Assembly (NCBI GenBank): GCA_027627225.1
Contig: JAPFQT010000079.1
Location: forward strand, 637,501-701,500
Reading direction: 5' to 3'
DNA length: 64,000 nucleotides
Source: Congeria kusceri
Taxonomy: Eukaryota > Mollusca > Bivalvia > Myida > Dreissenidae
The notes under the pieces are model-generated. The model did not search any database, was not told the DNA's origin, and saw only the letters and a program-made list of their open reading frames with translations. Each line of letters begins with the position of its first letter. Within the stretch, counting starts at the first letter, position 1. This document shows, piece by piece, positions 22,138-31,884 of the stretch. A program made the translations under genes and the position numbers.

Positions 22138-24921
22138 GTGAGTCCTCACAGAACTGAGTTTGAATCTACATATGATACTGACAGTGTGTTGTCAATATGG
22201 GCCACTCCTTTAATGTGATGTGAGTCCTCACAGAACTGAGTTTGAATCTACATATGATACTGACAGTGTGTTGTCAATATGGGCCACTCCTTTAATGTGA
22301 TGTGAGTCCTCACAGAACTGAGTTTGAATCCACATATGATACTGACAGTGCGTTGTCAATATGGGCCACTCCTTTAATGTGATGTGAGTCCTCACAGAAC
22401 TGAGTTTGAATCCACACATAATACTGACAGTGTGTTGTCAATATGGGCCACTCCTTTAATGTGATGTGAGTCCTCACAGAACTGAGTTTGAATCTACATA
22501 TGATACTGACAGTGTGTTGTCAATATGGGCCACTCCTTTAATGTGATGTGAGTCCTCACAGAACTGAGTTTGAATCTACATATGATACTGACAGTGCGTT
22601 GTCAATATGGGCCACTCCTTTAATGTGATGTGAGTCCTCACAGAACGGAGTTTGAATCCACATATGATACTGACAGTGTGTTGTCAATATGGGCCACTCC
22701 TTTAATGTGATGTGAGTCCTCACAGAACTGAGTTTGAATCCACATATGGTACTGACAGTGTGTTGTCAATATGGGCCACTCCTTTAATGTGATGTGAGTC
22801 CTCACAGAACTGAATTTGAATCCACATATGATACTGACAGTGCGTTGTCAATATGGGCCACTCCTTTAATGTGATGTGAGTCCTCACAGAACTGAGTTTG
22901 AATCCACATATGGTACTGACAGTGTGTTGTCAATATGGGCCACACCTTTAATGTGTTGTGTGTCCTCACAGAACTGAGTTTGAATCCACATATGGTACTG
23001 ACAGTGTGTTGTCAATATGGGCCACTCCTTTAATGTGATGTGAGTCCTCACAGAACTGAGTTTGAATCCACATATGGTACTGACAGTGCGTTGTCAATAT
23101 GGGCCACTCCTTTAATGTGTTGTGTGTCCTCACAGAACTGAGTTTGAATCCACATATGATACTGACAGTGTGTTGTCAATATGGGCCACTCCTTGAATGT
23201 GATGTGAGTCCTCACAGAACTGAGTTTGAATCCACATATGATACTGACAGTGCGTTGTCAATATGGGCCACACCTTTAATGTGATGCGAGTCCTCACAGA
23301 ACTGAGTTTGAATCCACATATGATACTGACAGTGTGTTGTCAATATGGGCCACACCTTTAATGTGATGCGAGTCCTCACAGAACTGAGTTTGAATCCACA
23401 TATGGTACTGACAGTGCGTTGTCAATATGGGCCACTCCTTTAATGTGATGTGAGTCCTCATACAACTGAGTTTGAATCCACATATGATACTGACAGTGTG
23501 TTGTCAATATGGGCCACTCCTTTAATGTGATGTGAGTCCACACAGAACTGAGTTTGAATCCACATATGGTACTGACAGTTTGTTGTCAATATGGGCCACT
23601 CCTTTAATGTGTTGTGAGTCCTCACAGAACTGAGTTTGAATCCACATATGATACTGACAGTGCGTTGTCAATATGGGCCACACCTTTAATGTGATGTGAG
23701 TCCTCACAGAACTGAGTTTGAATCCACATATGATACTGACAGTGCGTTGTCAATATGGGCCACACCTTTAATGTGCTGTGAGTCCTCACATAACTGAGTT
23801 TGAATCCACATATGGTACTGACAGTGTGTTGTCAATATGGGCCACTCCTTTAATGTGATGTGAGTCCTCACAGAACTGAATTTGAATCCACATATGATAC
23901 TGACAGTGCGTTGTCAATATGGGCCACTCCTTTAATGTGATGTGAGTCCTCACAGAACTGAGTTTGAATCCACATATGATACTGACAGTGTGTTGTCAAT
24001 ATGGACCACTCCTTTAATGTGATGTGAGTCCTCACAGAACTGAGTTTGAATCCACATATGATACTGACAGTGTGTTGTTAATATGGGCCACACCTTTAAT
24101 GTGATGTGAGTCCTCACAGAACTGAGTTTGAATCCACATATGATACTGACAGTGTGTTGTCAATATGGGCCACTCCTTTAATGTGATGTGAGTCCTCACA
24201 GAACTGAATTTGAATCCACATATGATACTGACAGTGCGTTGTCAATATGGGCCACTCCTTTAATGTGATGTGAGTCCTCACAGAACTGAGTTTGAATCCA
24301 CATATGATGCTGACAGTGCGTTGTCAATATGGACCACTCCTTTAATGTGATGTGAGTCCTCACAGAACTGAGTTTGAATCCACATATGATACTGACAGTG
24401 CGTTGTTAATATGGGCCACACCTTTAATGTGATGTGAGTCCTCACAGAACTGAGTTTGAATCCACATATGATACTGACAGTGTGTTGTCAATATGGGCCA
24501 CTCCTTTAATGTGATGTGAGTCCTCACAGAACTGAGTTTGAATCCACATATGATACTGACAGTGTGTTGTCAATATGGACCACTCCTTTAATGTGATGTT
24601 AGTCCTCACAGAACTGAGTTTGAATCCACATATGATACTGACAGTGTGTTGTCAATATGGACCACTCCTTAATGTGATGTGAGTCCTCACAGAACTGAAT
24701 TTGAATCCACATATGGTACTGACAGTGCGTTGTCAATATGGGCCACTCCTTTAATGTGATGTGAGTCCTCACAGAACTGAGTTTGAATCCACATATGATA
24801 CTGACAGTGTGTTGTCAATATGGACCACTCCTTAATGTGATGTGAGTCCTCACAGAACTGAGTTTGAATCCACATATGGTACTGACAGTGTGTTGTCAAT
24901 ATGGGCCACTCCTTTAATGTG
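22138..24921 (+). repeat. 82 bp satellite array, about 34 units
   Basis: A unit of 82 bases, starting GTGAGTCCTCACAGAACTGA and containing CACATATGATACTGACAGTG and GTCAATATGGGCCACTCC, repeats from 22138 (next starts 22220, 22302) to about 24921. Variants are scattered: GATACTG/GGTACTG, TGTGTTG/TGCGTTG, GGGCC/GGACC, CACTCC/CACACC, and a one-base deletion in two late units. Each unit has internal dyads GTGAGTCCTCAC and TGACA...TGTCA. The period is not a multiple of three and the frames are artefacts. It ends 550 bases before the TRIM-like gene. Confidence 0.97.
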
Positions 24922-25470
24922 TTCAAGACAGGAATTATCTCCGTATGGCTTTAAATATTGAAGATTGCAGAATATTACCAGTTAATCAGTGGAATTGTTT
25001 TAAAAATGACTTAACAACAAATCTAACCAGTTTTCTTTTTGAGGAAGTGATTAGTGTGATAAAATAGTCAGTGTGGGAATCTCCTAAATAATAAACATTG
25101 TATTGACATAATATTCATTTTATCACAACACACTTAAACCAACTGCATTGGGTCTGTGGTTTAAAGTAAACTGATATTCAACTACAAGCCTTCTTTGTCA
25201 CAGCGCAGTTTACAGTAATCTGATACTCACGTGACCTAATACTCACTTGACAGTTTACATAGTTACACTATTAACTGGTATCAAACCATTGAACGTCTTT
25301 TAAGTTCATCTTGGTTTCTGTTCAGTTTGGAGACTTTTCTTTCTGGATTATTGACACAAGCATTTAATTTGTTTTTGTTTTCTGAATTATGTGCCTATAC
25401 ATGTTTTAACAAAGACACTGTGACATTATTATTTCAATTAAATTAAACTCAGAAAAGTTGGAAAGTCAAA
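24922..25470. promoter_or_regulatory. Region upstream of the TRIM-like gene
   Basis: AT-rich sequence between the satellite and the first recognised exon. It must hold either the promoter and 5' UTR or an upstream intron. An acceptor-like TTAAATTAAACTCAG ends at 25452, so an earlier exon is possible. The in-frame stop TAA at 25444 shows the reading frame does not simply extend upstream. No clear TATA box is seen. Confidence 0.3.
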
Positions 25471-25601
25471 ATGGCTTTTGTTGCCGAAGAGGTAGAGGAT
25501 TTTCTTCAGAAATGCGAAGTTCACAGAGACCAAAAATTGAAAATGTTCTGTGAAGACCACAGTCAGCTGTGCTGCACTGATTGTGCTTTCCTTAACCACG
25601 G
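25471..25601 (+). CDS. TRIM-like B-box/coiled-coil/propeller protein, exon 1
   Basis: This exon encodes residues 1-43 plus two bases of codon 44. It holds most of a B-box zinc finger: C15-x2-H18, C27-x2-H30, C35-x2-C38 and H43, within KCEVHRDQKLKMF and CEDHSQLCCTDC. The last ligand (C46) comes from exon 2. The donor is CACGG|GTATTT at 25602. ATG at 25471 is chosen because an in-frame TAA lies at 25444, although an acceptor-like site at 25452 leaves room for an upstream exon. Bivalve relatives I recall carry another cysteine-rich box ahead of this one; none is seen here, and there is no RING domain. B-boxes bind zinc and mediate protein contacts and oligomerisation. Confidence 0.8.
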
Positions 25602-25900
25602 GTATTTCAAAATTCTGTTTGCTTTTATAAATGTTGAAATATCAATTAACTGAGTAACAATTAATAAGACAGTTCAGACTTTCCCAGTCATCAGTTTAGA
25701 TTCATTTGTTTGTTTTGTTAGCAATCACAAATTCTTAAAAGCACAGACTTTTGTAATTGAAATTCTTGGTACTTTATATGGTAAAGACTATATTTAAAAT
25801 GCTTTTATTTTAATTGTAATGTAACTGGTTATACTGTTTAATCTTACTGAAATAAACACTATTTATTAGATATATTACCAAATTGAGTCCAATAACGAAC
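25602..25900. other. Intron 1 of the TRIM-like gene, 5' part
   Basis: Intron 1 spans 25602-28475 (2,874 bases). This first part has no recognised feature; mobile elements follow at 25901, 27093 and 28308. Confidence 0.6.
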
Positions 25901-26350
25901 TTAAAGTGACATGTTCACATTTGTTTGTAATTTGTAAATATGCTACTAAACGTCATTAGTTGACAAACTAAAGCATCTGAACTAAAAAGCTCTTAAAAAA
26001 AAACCTTGCTCCAATCAGGGTTCTAACCTTAGTCCTCTGGATCAAATGTCCAACGTGATACCTCTCGGTTATTCCGACTTACATACTTGTATTTTTAACT
26101 TTATGTAAGTGATCCGTACTTTCAACAATATGAACGAAAACAACATAAATTTTTTGGATCGTTTCGTGTTACAAATACTGTAATTTCATCCATTTCAACT
26201 GGTGCTTACTCATAAACAAAACGGTATTTACAGTGTATTTCTAGGACAGTAGTATTATTTCGCTCCTTTATATACACTATTTTATTTTGGAATCGGTGAC
26301 AAAAAGTGTGGAAATTGTCAGTTTGTTAATCTGTGAACAGGTCCCTTTAA
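25901..26350 (-). mobile_element. Terminal-inverted-repeat element with tRNA-like core, copy 1
   Basis: It begins TTAAAGTGACATGTTCACA and ends TGTGAACAGGTCCCTTTAA, an imperfect ~19 base terminal inverted repeat. In the middle (about 26010-26085, minus strand) is a tRNA-Leu/Ser-like segment: AACCGAGAGGTATCACGTTG as an A-box-like region and GGTTAGAACCC as a B-box-like region. The same architecture in opposite orientation is at 42162-42645. It lies in intron 1 of the TRIM-like gene. Confidence 0.7.
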
Positions 26351-27092
26351 ATTAATATAGTCTCAATAAATCAATATGTTAACTGAAATGACAAATCACA
26401 GCTGTAAATAACAGGTATTTACCTATATACAAATGATGAACACATAAACTGCATACAAAATGTAGCTGGGTAATAAGATCAATAATCAGGATTGAGTAGT
26501 TTTGGCGGTTTACTGTGTTACCACCCTGTATGTGGATTGCTCGGAGCCTCAAACACAAGAACCTTACACTTGTGAACGCTATAAGAACACGTCGAGCTTT
26601 CATCGTTAACTTGGATTTGTTTGTGCCTGTGTTTTACATGTTTATTCATATATTTTAGTTGTGTTCATAGTGGCATACTTTAACATAAATTTACAATTGA
26701 TTCCAGTAAGGAAACATATATTGTAACAGGTTTGTAATATATTTATGCATCAAGCTTAGTGTCAGGATGGTTTATCTGAGTTCTTAAGGCTTTGGGTAGG
26801 CATGAAAAAAGTAGGGTCAGTCGAGCCACTGGATACATGAATAATTTTGGGGCCATAACAGTTAGACAGTTTCACATCAATTATTGCCCTTTCTTCATTA
26901 TTCCTTTAACAAAGTGTATAAATGCTGCTCTATTCAATTTATGCTCCATGTTTGTAAAGTGAAGTTTGAAGGAAATTCATTTTAAATGTACATTACTTTC
27001 AAAACAGACATTTAATTACTGATGTCTGTATATATGGCTTTCCCATGGTAATTGTTTAAAATAGGAATGTTTATCTGTATGAATATTTGAGG
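26351..27092. other. Intron 1, middle part, no recognised feature
   Basis: AT-rich intronic sequence without recognised repeats or coding islands. Confidence 0.5.
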
Positions 27093-27210
27093 GTGTCGTG
27101 CCAAAACTGGGCGTTATGCATGCGCATAAAGTGTCGTCCCAGATTAGCCTGTGCACTCCAAAGTATTTTCTGTTTCAAGAAAGTCTCTTCTAAACACCAA
27201 TCCAGGGTTT
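27093..27210 (-). mobile_element. Palindromic dispersed element, copy 2 (partial)
   Basis: GTGCCAAAACTGGGCGTTAT, GCATGCGCATAAAGTGTCGT, CCCAGATTAGCCTGTGCAC and TTTCAAGAAAGTCTCTTCTA match the family at 5381 and 28308. The right half of the palindrome is missing: after GATTAGCCTGTGC the sequence jumps to CTCCAAAG. Confidence 0.7.
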
Positions 27211-28307
27211 GGGAAGTGGTGGTCCACAGGTCCGGCTACATTCAAAGCCTACTGGTCCGATACTGAATGAACTGTTCCCGATAGTCCTAATATATTGAAC
27301 TTCTTAGTTCATACAATAGTTAAAAAAACAAAATGATTCTCAGAATTGAAATCAGAATATATATTGAGACATAAGAAAATCTATTATTCATCATATAAAC
27401 ATAATATGCGATATGAAAATTCTTGCGTAAATAAATATAAGATATTAACTTCTCGAATTTGACATAAATTTGACATCCACGCATTTTCGTATGTTAAACA
27501 ATCTAAATGCACTAAAACGATAATTACTTATCCTTATTTTATTGCGCTATCCGTTCCTTAACATTTTGCAATCAGTCCCACAATGCGGAAACCTAGACTT
27601 GAATTGTGTTGGCATCAATTTTAAATAGAGGTACAATTTAAAACTGGCTGTTGTGCAAACCAGTACAATAATGAATTATTGCTGTGTTGAAAAGAGAATA
27701 TGTTGTTCAACTAGTATTGAGCCAGGAGTAATATTAACCGTATCCATGTACAAAGTATTTGGCCCAACTCTGGAATTTTGGTAATTAGTCAACGAAACTT
27801 GTGAACAAATTTAATTGACACTGTTAGTGTTGCACGTTATAATTTGAAAAGAAGATATGATTAACCCATGATTTTATACAACATTCGTTGTTTGGTTAAA
27901 TTTGTACTCAAAAGGTTGTTAAATGACTATAGTTAATTATTATAAATGGAAATTTGCTTCTCTAAAAAGCGACTACAATGCCCGTCAAATGTAACTGCTT
28001 AAGTAAAAATGGAGTTAAGTTGAATTTCCAACGTATAACACGCTGTTATAACATAATGTTTGGAAAGTTGAGGAATCGAAAAAGGTGTGATTTAAACACG
28101 AGAGCTTGTGGTAAAATAACAGTAAACATTATCATATCGGTTCCCCGTATTCTTAATCACAAATAATAATTCAGGAATTACACAATTGGAACTAGTCTAA
28201 AAACAACTTTTCACCGGACCGGTCGTCCTTTGAAGACAACAGATCCAAGCAAAAATTCACAGGCCATGCACGGACGGACACACGTTTAGGTCGAACCCTG
28301 ATAAATC
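27211..28307. other. Intron 1, 3' part, no recognised feature
   Basis: AT-rich intronic sequence. A 62-codon frame at 27978-28166 has no domain character. Confidence 0.45.
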
Positions 28308-28425
28308 CACTGTAGGCGTCAAGTGCCGTCCTGGATTAGCCTGTGTGGACTGCACAGGCTGATCTGGGACGACACTTTACGCATCTGCATAAAGTCCGAT
28401 TTGCCCACAACACGTCTCATTTGAT
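28308..28425 (+). mobile_element. Palindromic dispersed element, copy 3
   Basis: AAGTGCCGTCCTGGATTAGC, CTGTGTGGACTGCACAGGCT, then ATCTGGGACGACACTTTACG and GCATCTGCATAAAGTCCGAT show the complete palindrome with one mismatched base per arm. It ends about 50 bases before the exon 2 acceptor, so it lies in the branch-point neighbourhood and could affect splicing. Confidence 0.8.
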
Positions 28426-28475
28426 TTTATGGCACTGGAATGGGCATTATTATATGTTATGTCTATTTTTTTCAG

Positions 28476-29446
28476 ACAGTGCGTCCACGTGGCACATATT
28501 TCCGAATATGTACAAAATAATCCCGCAGACATGCAGCAAATGTCAGCACAGATTAAAACCTTTACGGAACAAATGATGAACCTGCAGAGCAATTGGGAGG
28601 CCAGCAAACATTCTCTGCAGGATTCATACAATAAACATGAGCGACAAATGGTAGAAGATATGCGTTTGGAAATCAATTCATATTTTTTTGAATTTGAAGG
28701 TAATGAAATATTTGAACATCAGCAGGAAGAATTGCGACAGAAAATAATTTCTATTTTAGTTGAATTTGATCATAGCTCTGTAAAGGACTTGAAAGATAAT
28801 CTGATAACCCTTCAATCTGATATTGACATATGCATCAGGCTTCAGGATGAAATGAAACAACTCCATGATGTCCTACAACACGTTTATGATAGGAACAGAA
28901 ACGAATTGTTGTTTATTGCAAGTAGAAAATGTCTACAAAAAATACAACAGCTTGAAACATATCTTAGAGTCCAGACATTTACAGTGCAAGCGAACCCAGA
29001 CCAAGTCTTCACTGTGAAGGGGAAGTCTGTATATAATGGAAGCATATCAAGTGATTTAACCATGTGCTGGATCGCAGCCATCTGTGTTCTTCCTGATGGC
29101 CGGATTCTTGCTGTAGACTACAATAATGAGAAATTAAAGCTGCTGGACCAGCAGTACAGGGTGCTAACTCATTGTGATGTGTCAACTAATCCACGGGACA
29201 TATGTCATATAAGACTGAGTGAAGTTGCTTTTACTGTGAATGATGATAACACACATGAGATCCATTTTATCTCGGTGAACAATGGGCAGCTGGTGAAGGG
29301 CAGGAAGCTTCAGTTACAACATCACTGTAAAGGTATCGCCCACCACCAGGGGGAGCTGTATGTCACTGATACTACTGCACTGTACAAGTACACACTGAGT
29401 GGGAAACTGGTCAGCAAGCTGTATGAGGATACATCACCTGATACAG
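28476..29446 (+). CDS. TRIM-like protein, exon 2 (coiled coil and first propeller blades)
   Basis: A strong acceptor (GTCTATTTTTTTCAG) opens the exon. Its first base completes codon 44, giving NHGQCVHVAHISEYVQN across the junction, the expected end of a B-box. Residues ~60-210 form a heptad-rich, Gln/Glu/Lys-rich coiled coil (QMSAQIKTFTEQM, ELRQKIISILVEF, RLQDEMKQLHDVL). From NPDQVFTVKGKSVYN (about residue 217) beta-propeller blades begin, with the recurring phrases ICVLPDGRILAVDYNNEKLK and KGIAHHQGELYVTD. The exon ends GATACAG|GTACGA, phase 1. The link between coil and propeller looks short against relatives I remember, so an internal deletion is possible. The frame is intact over 971 bases. 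Confidence 0.92.
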
Positions 29447-30374
29447 GTACGAATCATGGCGGATTCATCCGGATATTATTAGAAATATGTATCATAAAGT
29501 AATTGTAAGACTGCATAGTTGTAGAATGTACGTGTGTCAGTTTAAGTTTACAACAGCAGTTAAGAATGATTTTCAGTATTATTGATTTATATATATGAGT
29601 AATCATGTATTTTGACTGTCACTACATGGCATGTCTATAAATAGACACTGAGTGCTTTTCAATGACACACTTTGTGACCTATTGTTTAAACTTTGTGATT
29701 TGGAAATAACTGTAGATGTATATTTATTTTTATAATTAACATTGCTTCATAACATTATATTAAATCAATAAACCTCAAATTGTTGTATTTGAAATTTGAG
29801 AAATTTCCTTATTTATGTTTATAAAAATTATTAAATTAACAATATTTACTGGCTTTTATAACTGGTGAAGAAGAACTAAATAGAAAAGTTCCAATCCCAT
29901 TTGTTTTGAAACATTATTTTCTTGTAGTAAAATGTTACAAACATAACTACAGTCACAATGTTGTACATGCACATGTATGAAATATGTCAGCTCGTGTCAG
30001 TTTCACTAATATGTCAATATATTGTAATCATGTATACATGTATAGGAAATCCATTATTACTGCATATAGTTACATCAGCTGACACATTCATGTGTACATG
30101 TTCACTGTACCGTGTAATTGTTTCCATCTGTGTAATTGTGGTAGACTTCAATTCTAACTCACCAGTCAACGTGTCAAACTTTTAGGCAATAAACTGATAC
30201 ACAACCTTCCTGTCACACTAAAATATTTATTATTATTGGATTTTATGCAGATCTTTAAGATGCGTAATTGTCTGTTTAACGACGCATTAATAATACGATG
30301 TCACTGCAGTTTGTTTATTAACATTATTAAACATTTAAAGTAATTTAATATCTTAATGTGACTCTGTTTTGCAG
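29447..30374. other. Intron 2 of the TRIM-like gene
   Basis: A 928-base AT-rich intron with GTACGA donor and a TCTGTTTTGCAG acceptor. No repeat element is recognised in it. Confidence 0.85.
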
Positions 30375-30724
30375 TAGACAGGTGTGCTGTGAGTCCCACA
30401 GGTGATCAGATATACATCACCAACCAGGCCCTGCACAAGCTCCTCACCCTGGCCAGGGATGGGTCAGTACTCTCTACATTGACTGACCCTGAACTACAAC
30501 GCCCAACGGCTGTACATGTGACACCTGCAGGCCAGGTGTTGGTCTGTGGATGGGACTCCCAGACTATCATACAGGTGGACAGGGAGGGCAGGAAGAAGCT
30601 GGCCACTCTGGCTACAGACAGGGATGAAGTGAGTATCCCACTGTCAGTCTGCTACAACAGGCACACAGCCTCCATCCTTGTGGGACAATATGGCGACAAC
30701 ATCCTGGTGTTCAAAGTGCAATAG
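30375..30724 (+). CDS. TRIM-like protein, exon 3 (C-terminal propeller blades)
   Basis: The exon starts with two bases that complete a Val codon, then reads DRCAVSPTGDQIYITNQALH and continues through three NHL-like blades: LLTLARDGSVLSTL, HVTPAGQVLVCGWDSQTIIQ, VCYNRHTASILVGQYGDN. It stops after LVFKVQ with TAG at 30722. The GC content is clearly higher than the flanks. The joined coding sequence is 1,452 bases (483 residues), with about 265 residues for a roughly six-bladed propeller. NHL/propeller domains of TRIM proteins bind RNA or protein partners. Without a RING, ligase activity cannot be assumed. The gene looks intact. Confidence 0.92.
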
Positions 30725-31884
30725 CTTACTTGTACATGTATCAGACATTTGTATGATAACAAATATGTTTATCTTATAATGACAGTTTGTAAGTTAGAAA
30801 TGATATACTGTGTGCTGTGTTATATTTCTCTATAATATACTTTTATCATAATTATGACAGTATGGCTTTGGAACCAATAGTCTGTGTTATTTGTATGAAA
30901 TAAGTGTTTTTGCATTTGTCCTTAACAAGTTATATATGATGTATGTTAAAGGACAAATACCTGGTACAATTTTAATTTAGAAGTCAATGTGTGTACAGAA
31001 ATATATACATTTACAATGTACATGACAATTGCTATTTTTAGACTGTCATTTGTACACATATATGAGAAATGTATTTGATCAATTACTTGAAAACATGACA
31101 CTGTAATGTTATATAAATACTGGTTTATGAAATATGAAGGATTTATTTTAATTTTCTGCGTTGAAAAGACATCGATGATTTGAGTATTGTTTAGTTTAAT
31201 AATTTAAAAAGAAAACATGATGTTAAATTGGTTAATTTTATTTAGTTTTATACTGATGATGATTTAACATTGTTTATTATAACATTGATACTTGTGCTGG
31301 AAGTTAAGTGAAAACAATCAGACATAAATAACTTACCTGCTTGTAGTGTTGGATGCATCTTGATTGAGAGTTTTGAACATTTTAATTTTCATTATATTTT
31401 TTATACAAAACAACAAAATCTGCAATATATAAGGGCAGAAAAGTAACTTTCAAAACTGGCATCATTTGTTCAATTTTCATCAACAAAGCTGACATTGCAA
31501 TGAAACTGTGTTACTGAATGACATTTGTTACATGTGCGTCTTCTAATGGGAAGATGACTCGTAGTTTGATAATGTTTGTCTTAGCCATTATGAAATCTAA
31601 ATTGTGTTTTATGTATAAGCTAGTATGATTTTGCTGTTGTATTGTGCAGTAACTGATGTACAAATTATTTGGGACTAAAAGTGAGTGCTGCCCTGACTGC
31701 GCTACCAGTTAAAAAATATGTTCAACAGTCTCTTCATACTCACAGTTTCATATTTATTGCTGCCAACAGTCTTTTGAGAGTTTAGCTTATGTTACTCTAA
31801 TAACAATTCTGGTGAAACCATTGTGAAGCCTGCCACATTTATGACCTTGTGGAATTTCAAGGAATAGACACTTAATTTGAAATC
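30725..31884. other. 3' flank of the TRIM-like gene
   Basis: AT-rich sequence that should contain the 3' UTR. I found no unambiguous AATAAA close to the stop codon. No other feature is recognised. Confidence 0.4.

Noticed and set aside
14181..24921. CRISPR-like arrays (35 bp and 82 bp repeats)
   Set aside because: Units are contiguous with no unique spacers, no cas genes are present, and the context is eukaryotic.
22228..24926. Frames of 60-79 codons on both strands in the satellite
   Set aside because: They are shadows of the 82 bp unit, which is not a multiple of three, so each frame soon meets a stop.
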